Below, piece after piece: positions 1 through 5,283 of a DNA stretch of 5,283 bases (position 1 is its first letter; the number at the start of each line of letters is the position of its first letter). Both the position numbers and the translations under genes were made by a program. The DNA comes from Methanoregula sp. (lineage in GTDB: Archaea; Halobacteriota; Methanomicrobia; Methanomicrobiales; Methanospirillaceae). Under the pieces are notes generated by a model that was not told the DNA's origin, ran no database searches, and was given only the letters and a program-made list of their open reading frames with translations. The stretch covers positions 1 through 5,283 of the forward strand of contig JAURZP010000218.1 of NCBI GenBank assembly GCA_030653335.1, written 5' to 3'.

Positions 1-781
1 TTTTCTTAAAGAGGGCTTTTGATAGCCGGTCAATGAAACCACCTCTCTTTCCTGCAACAGACTCTTCTTTAAAGGCCACACCCACCATATCGGATGCAAT
101 GCGTCTGATTGCCATTGATGCCGGTGAGTTGGGGAACTTACTGACGATTGGAACCCTTGCAGAGGAAGCCCTGCGCACATTAGCGTCTTCGGGAATAATG
201 CCGAGCACTTTAACGCCGAGCACTTTCTCCATCTTTTTGGTGAGGATATCGGGATCATCCTGTTCGACGCGATTGATGATCGAACCGAGCACATGTCCGC
301 CTACAACTTCGGTGAGAATTTTGATCTTGAGCGCATCGACAATGGAGGCAAGTTCAGGATTGACAACAAGGATCACTTCATCAGCAACTGAAAGAGGAAC
401 AATACCGTCCTTGCTGATGCCTGCAGGCGAATCAATTAACAGGTACTCGCAGCGTTTGACAACCTCGCCCATCACGTCCCGCATTTTGTCCTGATCGGCC
501 TGCTGGAATCCTTGGAGGGAGATCCCGCTCGGGATTACCTTGAGTCCGGACGGTCCTTCGTATATCGCATCATTGATATTGCATTTTCCTGCAAGAATTT
601 CATGCAGTGTGACCGGGGCATCCTGCAGGCCAAGGATAAGACCCACATTTGCCATCCCTATATCGGCATCCATGAGGTAGGTTTCTTTACCGAGTTGGGC
701 AAGCATGGTTCCGAGATTGACAGAAACTGTTGTCTTTCCCGTACCTCCTTTTCCCGAAGCAATTGTGTAAACCTTGACCAT
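1..781 (-). CDS. minD: MinD/ParA-family P-loop ATPase (septum-site/polar positioning type), 3' end cut by window edge
   Basis: This is a cytoplasmic, membrane-cycling ATPase of the MinD branch of the ParA/SIMIBI family. Reading from ATG at 781, 260 codons are open to the edge with no stop. Visible motifs are the deviant Walker A GKGGTGKTT (residues 10-18, signature Lys11 and catalytic-loop Lys16), switch I DADIGMANVG (38-47), Walker B LLIDSPAGI (114-122, Asp117), NPE at 141-143 with Asp149, and the base-binding IINR (168-171). The last visible residues, GFIDRLSKALFKK, form a plausible amphipathic helix like the MinD membrane-targeting sequence, so probably only a few residues are missing (archaeal MinDs are usually about 260 residues). 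The start is supported by AAGGTG eight bases upstream-to-start and by the N-terminal position of the P-loop. No MinE gene is visible, as expected in archaea. It is transcribed away from the pilus-type motor genes and separated from the next minus-strand gene by 346 bases, so it probably has its own promoter. The role could be division-related, chemosensory/pilus positioning or another spatial task. The family is certain; the exact role is not. Confidence 0.93.
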   Translation of the reverse strand, partial: MVKVYTIASGKGGTGKTTVSVNLGTMLAQLGKETYLMDADIGMANVGLILGLQDAPVTLHEILAGKCNINDAIYEGPSGLKVIPSGISLQGFQQADQDKMRDVMGEVVKRCEYLLIDSPAGISKDGIVPLSVADEVILVVNPELASIVDALKIKILTEVVGGHVLGSIINRVEQDDPDILTKKMEKVLGVKVLGIIPEDANVRRASSARVPIVSKFPNSPASMAIRRIASDMVGVAFKEESVAGKRGGFIDRLSKALFKK

Positions 782-785
782 CGGA

Positions 786-791
786 CACCTT
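786..791 (-). promoter_or_regulatory. Shine-Dalgarno of minD
   Basis: On the minus strand AAGGTG precedes the ATG at 781 with a four-base spacer (TCCG). It matches the GGAGGTGA ribosome-binding consensus well enough to support this start. Confidence 0.6.
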
Positions 792-817
792 ATGGTGATA
801 GCTATTTCTGTTTTATT

Positions 818-825
818 GATATAAG
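818..825 (-). promoter_or_regulatory. Candidate TATA box of minD
   Basis: On the minus strand CTTATATC lies about 40 bases upstream of the minD ATG. With normal archaeal spacing (TATA centre about 26 bases before the start site) transcription would begin near 796. That gives a leader of about 15 bases that just includes the AAGGTG ribosome-binding site. A second TATA-like element, GATATAAC (minus strand, about 851-858), could be an alternative with a leader of about 47 bases. The call rests on pattern and spacing only. Confidence 0.45.
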
Positions 826-909
826 ATTACCCCGAAACTCTCACTTTTGTGTTATATCCCCCCGTTTAAAATAACTTTTGTATCTGCTGCGATCTGCTTC
901 ATGATCTTT

Positions 910-920
910 AAAAAGGAAAA
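910..920 (-). terminator. Possible U-rich archaeal terminator
   Basis: On the minus strand the tract TTTTCCTTTTT lies about 210 bases downstream of the PATAN-like gene's stop and just before the minD promoter. Archaeal termination often needs only a U-rich stretch without a hairpin. Both the distance and the modest length make this weak. Confidence 0.22.
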
Positions 921-1108
921 TCTATGTCTTTACAGCAGTAATATCGACCCGTTGTGGCCATTTATTCGTCAGCCTGCACAGAACTTTATGGTATCCCGGG
1001 GAGTTTTTAAAATTTCCTGAGATCGGTTGTCTGCATCTGTACAAGTGGCATGCCCACTGACCATATGATTAAGACCATCTGCTTTTGCAACGGTGAAATG
1101 CCCGTGAT

Positions 1109-1128
1109 ACAACCCTCACACTGGTTGT
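1109..1128. repeat. Small inverted repeat overlapping the PATAN-like stop codon
   Basis: ACAACC (1109-1114) and GGTTGT (1123-1128) are perfect 6-base complements separated by eight bases, so the minus-strand transcript could form a hairpin starting inside the TAA stop codon. No U-run follows, so this is not a canonical terminator. It may help stabilise the 3' end or may be chance. Confidence 0.3.
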
Positions 1129-1697
1129 TACCGCTCCATCAGGTCTTCGAGATCCAGTTGTTTAATTATGGTTATGCAGTCTCTGCGGATCTTATCCGTC
1201 ACAAGCTCAATGTCGAGCGTGTCAAAAGTGTCAATATCCTTTTCAAAACTGCCCAAATCCTGTGTGAGATCTTCTGTTTTTTGGAATTTTTCCAATTCCG
1301 GCAGCTGGTGAATTGGAATTTGGGTGGTTTCATCAGTGGGGGATGCTGGTCTCTGTGAATCGTGTGCGGTAAAATGAGTCGGACCTGCGGATTTAATAAT
1401 ACGGTATACCTTGTTAAATCCGAGTGCCCGCTGAACCTGTGCTTCATCCATGTCCGAGAAGGATGCATCAACGCTATAATGGCTGATTTTCAGGAGATCT
1501 TCTAAAGCCTCATTTCCTGATTTATGCCCGATCTGTGCAAGTATGCATTCACCGGATTCGAAGACCAGAGTCCCGCTCACCGTGTTGGACGAGATGTGGC
1601 AGATCCCGGAAAATTTCGTGCGCTTTATGCTGTTGAGAATGGAAGAGATCCGTTCAGCTGTTTTAATTTCCCGGAAATTACCCACAGGGAGTTGCAT
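1128..1697 (-). CDS. PATAN/DUF4388-like (possibly DUF2226-type) small regulatory protein, 189 residues
   Basis: This is a predicted soluble cytoplasmic protein of unknown function with no signal peptide or membrane segment. Residues about 28-70 (FSGICHIS..., SGTLVFESGECILAQIGHKSG, NEALEDLL) show the beta-strand, glycine turn, 'G(x)ILAQxGxxxGxEAL' pattern of PATAN/DUF4388 domains. The opening MQLPVGNF resembles archaeal DUF2226 proteins as I remember them. Residues about 112-135 are Ser/Pro/Thr-rich and look like a linker. Residues 136-189 are acidic and helical, ending IRRDCITIIKQLDLEDLMER. A frame open back to a TTG at 1841 would add 48 residues, but I prefer ATG 1697: a strong BRE/TATA element at 1722-1740 would start transcription at about 1700, within a few bases of this ATG, and no ribosome-binding site precedes it, which fits leaderless translation. 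The gene is divergent from the secretion ATPase gene and on the same strand as minD. PATAN-type domains in bacteria occur with signalling and motility regulators, so a regulatory or scaffolding role is plausible but unproven. Confidence 0.75.
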   Translation of the reverse strand: MQLPVGNFREIKTAERISSILNSIKRTKFSGICHISSNTVSGTLVFESGECILAQIGHKSGNEALEDLLKISHYSVDASFSDMDEAQVQRALGFNKVYRIIKSAGPTHFTAHDSQRPASPTDETTQIPIHQLPELEKFQKTEDLTQDLGSFEKDIDTFDTLDIELVTDKIRRDCITIIKQLDLEDLMER

Positions 1698-1720
1698 TCT
1701 GTTCTTATGTAATGGCACTC

Positions 1721-1740
1721 GTGTATATAGTTTCTTTTCA
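1721..1740 (-). promoter_or_regulatory. BRE/TATA promoter of the PATAN-like gene
   Basis: On the minus strand a purine-rich BRE-like GAAAAGAAA is followed directly by CTATATAC (TATA core 1724-1729). The TATA centre is about 29 bases before ATG 1697, so the predicted start site is at or within about 4 bases of the initiation codon. This is the best archaeal promoter match in the window and it places the gene's start downstream of the longer TTG-initiated frame. Confidence 0.65.
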
Positions 1741-1859
1741 CTTACCTTTCCAAAACGACCGGTCATAAGAACCACACCGGAATTGAAGAATAAGGAACCG
1801 TGATAAACGGGCCCATAAAAAAAGGATCGGATACCGCTCAATTTATTATTCCGTGCGAA

Positions 1860-1872
1860 TCAGATTATCTGA
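1860..1872. repeat. 13-bp palindrome, candidate operator
   Basis: TCAGAT-T-ATCTGA is a perfect 6-base inverted repeat around one central base. It is located about 50 bases upstream of the ATPase TATA-like box, a position typical of an upstream regulator or activator site in archaea. Dimeric helix-turn-helix regulators bind sites of this form. No regulator gene is visible here and no second copy was noticed in the window. Confidence 0.4.
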
Positions 1873-1922
1873 ATTATCCACTGGATAGATATACTCACAG
1901 GCGAAAGTATCTTTTAGCCTGC

Positions 1923-1930
1923 GATATAAA
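1923..1930 (+). promoter_or_regulatory. Candidate TATA box of the secretion ATPase operon
   Basis: GATATAAA followed by a further A-run lies about 45 bases before the TTG at 1972. Normal spacing puts the start site near 1953, giving a leader of about 19 bases that includes the AGGGGG ribosome-binding site. The BRE position (AGCCTGC) is not a strong match. TATA-like GATATACT near 1889-1896 is a weaker alternative. Confidence 0.5.
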
Positions 1931-1956
1931 AAAACAGATCCAATGATCAATCAACC

Positions 1957-1962
1957 AGGGGG
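1957..1962 (+). promoter_or_regulatory. Shine-Dalgarno deciding the TTG start of the ATPase
   Basis: AGGGGG ends nine bases before TTG 1972. The reading frame upstream holds no ATG, GTG or TTG back to the stop at 1927. The next in-frame ATG (2023, residue 18) has no comparable site. This makes the non-ATG start the most likely one. Confidence 0.55.
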
Positions 1963-1971
1963 ATATCTGGA

Positions 1972-4410
1972 TTGAACAAGGATACCGATGAAGTCCTAAA
2001 AGATACCAACTCGCTTTTAAAGATGATTGGTGGGATTAAGAAGAAGGATGATATTTCCCTGCCTGAAGATCCTAATCCCACTTCCATACCCCCTCCCGCA
2101 GAGAAGGATGCAACAGAAGCGGGTGATTTTTCAGCACTGTTAAAAAAGGAGGGATTTGTAAAAAAAGAGACACCCGTTAAAACCCCCAACCCTCAGGAAC
2201 AATCTGCCAGTACAATTCAATCCGTCCCGCATCAGTCCGGTGAGATATCCTCTTTTAAAATAGAGGACCTGTTTGAAGAAATTCCACAACCCCTGCAGCA
2301 CGCATCCCCCCACAGACTGCAGAATTCGGATATGGATGAAGACGAAATACTCGCTTATGTAGGAAAACTGCTCAATAATTCCGCTGCAAACCGGATGGTT
2401 ACAAAGCAGGCACATGACCCGGAATCATCCCGTTCACTTCCACGGCGGGTCCCTGAACCGGATGGAGATCGCAAACCGGCAGTTGAGATAATCGATGATG
2501 ACCAAAAGGCAACCATCAGGAAAAAGCCCGCAAAAAAAGTGACTGCTGCTGTTCCAACAGAAACTGCAACGGCAACAGAATATGATGAAAAGATCATCTC
2601 AGTTGACCAGATAACAGATCTCACCGGGCTGATTCTTCCAAAAGGCACCACATTTAAGATTGAAGAGATCAATCTGCACGGGCGCATCAATGCGTTTGAA
2701 AGTACCGGGTCAGGAGCCCTGCCTGAGGAATTTAATGAGATTTGGAAACGGGAATTCTCAAATGCCGGCTTTAAGGATCTTGATATCGACGGGGAGATCG
2801 AAAAGGAAAAAATCAGGGCCGGATCAAAAAAGTTCAGCTTCTCATCTCTTTTCAAAGCGATAACATCAGAGCATGAGGCGTACGATCCAAAGAAACACGG
2901 GCCGCTTGTTGACATTGTTTTCAAGCCGGAACCCGGTATTGAAGAGATGGATATGTATCCGGTCAATGAGCCCTATGCATACATCCGGATCACGTACGAT
3001 CACTCAACCCATGAGTACACCTACCATGTGCTCGAACCGATCCTGACAGAGCCGGAAAAAGAGTTATTAGTCGAGCTTAAAGAGCGTCTCTTTGACACGC
3101 TCGATATCAATACCAAAGACATCTCAAAAGAGGAAGCACAGCGCAAACTCCGGGCTTCTGCGGATGATATTATTGTTGACTTTGGGATCAAACTCGCACC
3201 GGAACAGCGCGAGAAGATTCACTATAACATGTACAAGGACTTCCTTGGCGATGGTCTGATCGATCCCATTATGCACGACAAATATATTGAGGATATCTCC
3301 TGCGATGGAATCAAAGTCCCCCTCTTTGCATTTCACGCCAGCTATGAGTCGATGAAGACCACGCTTTCCTATAATAAATCTGATGAACTGGATTCCTTTG
3401 TCACAAAGCTTGCCCAGCGGGCTGGCAAGTACATATCGATTGCAGAACCGATTCTTGATGCGACCATGCAGGATGGTTCCCGTATCCAGATGACACTGGG
3501 TCAGGAAGTGACTGCCCACGGTTCAACATTCACCATCCGTAAGTTCAAGGATGAACCAATCACGCCAACCGATCTGATTGAATGGCGCACTTTCTCACCG
3601 CTTGCGATCGCGTATATCTGGCTGTGTGTCGAAAACGGCAAATCTGCCATATTTGCCGGGGGAACTGCGTCCGGTAAGACTACGGCCCTCAATGCAATTT
3701 CCCTGTTCATCCCGCCCATGTCAAAGATCATCACCCTTGAAGATACCCGTGAAGTGAAGCTGCCCCACCCGAACTGGATCCCGAGCGTAACCCGCGATTC
3801 GTTTGATACGGCAGGCAGGGGAGAGATCAACATGTATGAACTCCTGCGGGCAGCGATGCGGCAACGTCCTGAATACATCATTGTGGGTGAGGTTCGTGGC
3901 AAGGAGTGCCAGACACTCTTCCAGGCAATGAGCACCGGCCATGTCACCTACTCCACAACGCATGCGGATTCTGTGGCAAGTGTAGTGCACCGTATCGAAA
4001 ATCCCCCTATGGATGTTCCGCGAAACATGCTCTCTGCCCTTGACTTCATCGCCATCCAGGTACAGGCGCGGGTCGGGGGAAAACGCATCCGGCGAAACAA
4101 GCAGATCGTTGAGATTCTTGATATCGATCCGAGGACCAATGAGCTGATCACAAATGAGGTGTTCAAGTGGCGGTCAGCAACCGACGAGCACACTTACTCC
4201 GGAAAATCCTATCTCCTCGAAGAGATCATGGAGGCAAAAGGGTGGAATGAAACCCGGATGCGTGAAGAGTTAAAGCGCCGGCAGGAAGTGCTGGAATGGA
4301 TGAGGATCAAAAAGATTCGGCACTACAAGGATGTGGCAAAGATCCTCATCTCTTATCACCGCGATCCCGAAGGGGTCATCGAGAAAGTGAGGAAGGATCT
4401 CTATGAATAG
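1972..4410 (+). CDS. Archaeal type II/IV secretion-type ATPase (GspE/FlaI/PilB superfamily), 812 residues, with long N-terminal extension
   Basis: This is the cytoplasmic hexameric motor that powers assembly of a type IV pilus-like filament or secretion through a GspF/FlaJ-type membrane platform. Residues 1 to about 203 are charged, Pro/Ser/Lys-rich and probably disordered, with short amphipathic patches (9-25, 53-66, 94-104, 122-134). An archaeal N-terminal domain follows (about 310-460, including EPYAYIRITYD at 333-343, VLEPILTEPEK at 353-363 and YIEDISCDG at 438-446), then RIQMTLG (504-510) and FTIRKF (520-525). The C-terminal catalytic domain is complete: Walker A GGTASGKTT (563-571, Lys569), Asp box LEDTRE (589-594, Glu590/Asp591), Walker B IIVGEVRG (636-643, Glu640) and His box STGHVTYSTTHADS (654-667, His657/His664). 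Archaellum FlaI/ArlI proteins are about 500-550 residues, so this one is about 250 longer. The start is TTG at 1972, chosen from an AGGGGG ribosome-binding site. Its stop overlaps the start of the platform gene by 8 bases, implying coupled translation. No FlaH-like gene precedes it, so a non-archaellum pilus is favoured. Family certain, substrate unknown. Confidence 0.93.
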   Translation: MNKDTDEVLKDTNSLLKMIGGIKKKDDISLPEDPNPTSIPPPAEKDATEAGDFSALLKKEGFVKKETPVKTPNPQEQSASTIQSVPHQSGEISSFKIEDLFEEIPQPLQHASPHRLQNSDMDEDEILAYVGKLLNNSAANRMVTKQAHDPESSRSLPRRVPEPDGDRKPAVEIIDDDQKATIRKKPAKKVTAAVPTETATATEYDEKIISVDQITDLTGLILPKGTTFKIEEINLHGRINAFESTGSGALPEEFNEIWKREFSNAGFKDLDIDGEIEKEKIRAGSKKFSFSSLFKAITSEHEAYDPKKHGPLVDIVFKPEPGIEEMDMYPVNEPYAYIRITYDHSTHEYTYHVLEPILTEPEKELLVELKERLFDTLDINTKDISKEEAQRKLRASADDIIVDFGIKLAPEQREKIHYNMYKDFLGDGLIDPIMHDKYIEDISCDGIKVPLFAFHASYESMKTTLSYNKSDELDSFVTKLAQRAGKYISIAEPILDATMQDGSRIQMTLGQEVTAHGSTFTIRKFKDEPITPTDLIEWRTFSPLAIAYIWLCVENGKSAIFAGGTASGKTTALNAISLFIPPMSKIITLEDTREVKLPHPNWIPSVTRDSFDTAGRGEINMYELLRAAMRQRPEYIIVGEVRGKECQTLFQAMSTGHVTYSTTHADSVASVVHRIENPPMDVPRNMLSALDFIAIQVQARVGGKRIRRNKQIVEILDIDPRTNELITNEVFKWRSATDEHTYSGKSYLLEEIMEAKGWNETRMREELKRRQEVLEWMRIKKIRHYKDVAKILISYHRDPEGVIEKVRKDLYE
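4390..4397 (+). promoter_or_regulatory. Shine-Dalgarno of the platform gene, inside the ATPase gene
   Basis: AGGAAGGA lies within the last codons of the ATPase gene and ends five bases before ATG 4403. With the 8-base ORF overlap (ATGAATAG), this suggests ribosomes finishing the ATPase re-initiate directly on the next gene. Confidence 0.55.
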
Positions 4411-5283
4411 TTATGAGCGGTTCTGCTTCAACCTGCTCGGCAACCGGATGAAGGGCAGGCGCGATGATTACGCTCAACTGAGAAGTGATCTCATCTCTGC
4501 GCGGTTCAAAACCTCGTTTGAAGCATATCTTTCCACTGCCTTTGTCAGCTCCATTATTGTCGGACTCTCTGCTGCTGTAATATTGGGCCTCTTTACCTGG
4601 ATTTTAAAACTGCCCACACTGATCAAGTACAAGGGTGCAGGCCCTGATCCGTTGCTTGTGCTGTACACCCACAGCCTTATCCTCGGAACCATATTCATTA
4701 CGATCTTTTCCCTGCTGGTGTTTGGAGGACTTACATATTTTGCGTTTATTTTGTATCCCGGCATTGAGGCAGGGAACCGGCGAAGGAATATCGATGCCAC
4801 CCTCCCCTATGCAATCAATTATGTCACATCGATGTCTACAGCAGGGATCACTCCGGCCGAAGTATTCCGGCTGCTTGGGGACAGTCCGATATATGGGCAG
4901 TGTTCAGTTGAGGCGCGGTATGTTGCCCGGGAGATCGATATTTTCGGCCGTGACCTGATCGATGCGCTCCGGCTGGTATCAGCTACTACCCCCAGTAAAC
5001 GGATGAAAGAGTTCTTACAAGGAGCTATGGCAAGTATTTCGAGCGGTGGTAACCTGACACAATATTTCCGGACAAAAGCCGACCAGTATGCACTTGAAAA
5101 CCGGCAGACGCAGAAACTGTTTCTGGATACGCTCGGGCTGATCGCCGAATCCTATGTTACGGCAATGGTCGCCGGCACTCTGTTTTTGATCATCCTGCAA
5201 TCGATCATGTCGGTGCTTTCCGGAGACAACAGACCGATGTTCCTGTATGCGATCATCTATATCATGATACCTCTTGGGAGTAT
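4403..5283 (+). CDS. Archaeal type II secretion F / FlaJ-TadB-like membrane platform protein, 3' end cut by window edge
   Basis: This is the polytopic inner component on which the upstream ATPase acts during pilin assembly or secretion, located in the cytoplasmic membrane. The frame is open for 293 codons to the edge without a stop. A short basic cytoplasmic N-terminus (FNLLGNRMKGRRDD) is followed by hydrophobic segments at about residues 44-67 and 91-118. A cytoplasmic T2SSF-type domain starts near 131 with DATLPYAINYVTSMSTAGITPAEVFRLLG, the archaeal FlaJ/GspF signature region including the conserved Pro-Tyr and 'S.AGITP'. Later cytoplasmic sequence (about 190-240, ATTPSKRMKEFL, SSGGNLTQYF, KADQYALENR) leads to a third hydrophobic segment (about 254-272) and the start of a fourth (279 to edge). 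Archaeal homologues usually have a duplicated layout and 500-650 residues, so roughly half is seen. The ATG at 4403 overlaps the ATPase stop and has its own ribosome-binding site. This ATPase-platform pairing is the standard minimal core of archaeal type IV pilus-like systems. Distinguishing FlaJ from other pilus platforms is not possible from this part. Confidence 0.9.
   Translation, partial: MNSYERFCFNLLGNRMKGRRDDYAQLRSDLISARFKTSFEAYLSTAFVSSIIVGLSAAVILGLFTWILKLPTLIKYKGAGPDPLLVLYTHSLILGTIFITIFSLLVFGGLTYFAFILYPGIEAGNRRRNIDATLPYAINYVTSMSTAGITPAEVFRLLGDSPIYGQCSVEARYVAREIDIFGRDLIDALRLVSATTPSKRMKEFLQGAMASISSGGNLTQYFRTKADQYALENRQTQKLFLDTLGLIAESYVTAMVAGTLFLIILQSIMSVLSGDNRPMFLYAIIYIMIPLGS

Larger units (their letters stand above)
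782..1127. other. Intergenic region between minD and the PATAN-like gene
   Basis: These 346 bases contain the minD promoter in the first 80 or so and no convincing gene in the remainder. Two short open frames exist: plus strand 901-1020 (39 codons plus stop, no ribosome-binding site, possible TATA-like TTTAAAATA upstream), and minus strand 969-1064 (31 codons plus stop, in the same frame as the upstream gene after its TAA and a second TGA). Neither has good initiation signals. The other structure seen is a T-rich minus-strand tract at 910-920, a short interrupted palindrome AGTGG-CATGC-CCACT at 1044-1058 and a small inverted repeat at 1109-1128. I recognise no structured RNA. Confidence 0.6.
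1698..1971. promoter_or_regulatory. Divergent intergenic/promoter region
   Basis: These 274 bases separate the divergent PATAN-like and secretion-ATPase genes. They hold a minus-strand promoter at 1721-1740, a 13-bp palindrome at 1860-1872 and a plus-strand TATA-like element at 1923-1930. If the PATAN-like protein used the TTG at 1841 instead, about half of this region would be coding. The promoter spacing argues against that. Confidence 0.55.

Noticed and set aside
33..874. Plus-strand open frames 33-494 and 512-874 opposite minD
   Set aside because: They are antisense shadows. The minus strand here encodes an unmistakable MinD with every family motif in order, whereas these translations are Ser/Thr- or Cys/Arg-rich with no recognisable pattern.
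901..1020. 39-codon plus-strand frame in the minD upstream region
   Set aside because: No ribosome-binding site is present and the TATA-like element is only loosely spaced. Its composition is unremarkable and there is no recognisable motif. Conservation would be needed to keep it.
1044..1058. Interrupted palindrome AGTGG-CATGC-CCACT
   Set aside because: A five-base arm with a five-base loop is expected by chance in a region this size, and it lies near no promoter that I can support.
969..1064. 31-codon minus-strand frame downstream of the PATAN-like gene, in the same frame
   Set aside because: It is separated from that gene by TAA and a second in-frame TGA. There is no ribosome-binding site, so neither readthrough nor a small gene is supported.
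1888..1915. Imperfect inverted repeat AGATATACT...AGTATCT upstream of the ATPase gene
   Set aside because: The arms match only if a two-base insertion is allowed, which makes it weaker than the nearby perfect palindrome.
2355..2966. Minus-strand 203-codon open frame within the ATPase gene
   Set aside because: It is a shadow of the ATPase frame. The product is Ser/Phe-rich without domain pattern or ribosome-binding site, and the sense frame continues through it into conserved ATPase domains.
3124..3990. Minus-strand open frames over the ATPase catalytic region
   Set aside because: They overlap the Walker A, Asp box, Walker B and His box codons of the sense gene and have no features of their own.

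Overview
The window looks like chromosomal DNA of a methanogenic euryarchaeon, most likely Methanomicrobiales (Methanoregula/Methanolinea-like). This is inferred from three things: an archaeal-style MinD ATPase, an archaeal GspE/FlaI-type ATPase followed by an archaeal GspF/FlaJ-type membrane protein, and A/T-rich TATA/BRE-like promoters with short or absent leaders. No marker gene fixes the genus.

Layout. Positions 1-781 on the minus strand hold a MinD/ParA-family ATPase, nearly complete and missing only its last few codons at the window edge. Positions 782-1127 are non-coding and carry the minD promoter and little else that can be supported. A small minus-strand protein with a PATAN/DUF4388-like core lies at 1128-1697. 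Its best start is the internal ATG at 1697, because a strong BRE/TATA element sits about 29 bases upstream and implies a leaderless mRNA. Positions 1698-1971 form a divergent promoter region with a 13-bp palindrome. On the plus strand, 1972-4410 encodes an 812-residue secretion/pilus ATPase with a long, probably disordered N-terminal extension. At 4403-5283 (continuing past the edge) it is followed, with an 8-base overlap, by the polytopic platform protein of the same machine.

How they may work together. The ATPase and platform protein form the minimal motor of a type IV pilus-like or archaellum-like system. No FlaH/ArlH gene precedes the ATPase, so a non-archaellum pilus or secretion system is more likely than the archaellum itself. 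No pilin or prepilin peptidase is visible, so the substrate is unknown. MinD-like ATPases place surface machines at the cell pole in several lineages (FlhG, CpaE with Tad pili, haloarchaeal MinD4), so the minD and PATAN-like neighbours could form a positioning or regulatory module for this motor. That link is inference from proximity only, and minD may simply be an unrelated neighbour.

The most unusual features are the roughly 200-residue N-terminal tail of the ATPase, which contains two diverged copies of an LLKxxGx[IV]KK motif, and the partly palindromic divergent promoter region. I found no clear evidence of mobile elements, CRISPR arrays, tRNAs or rRNAs.
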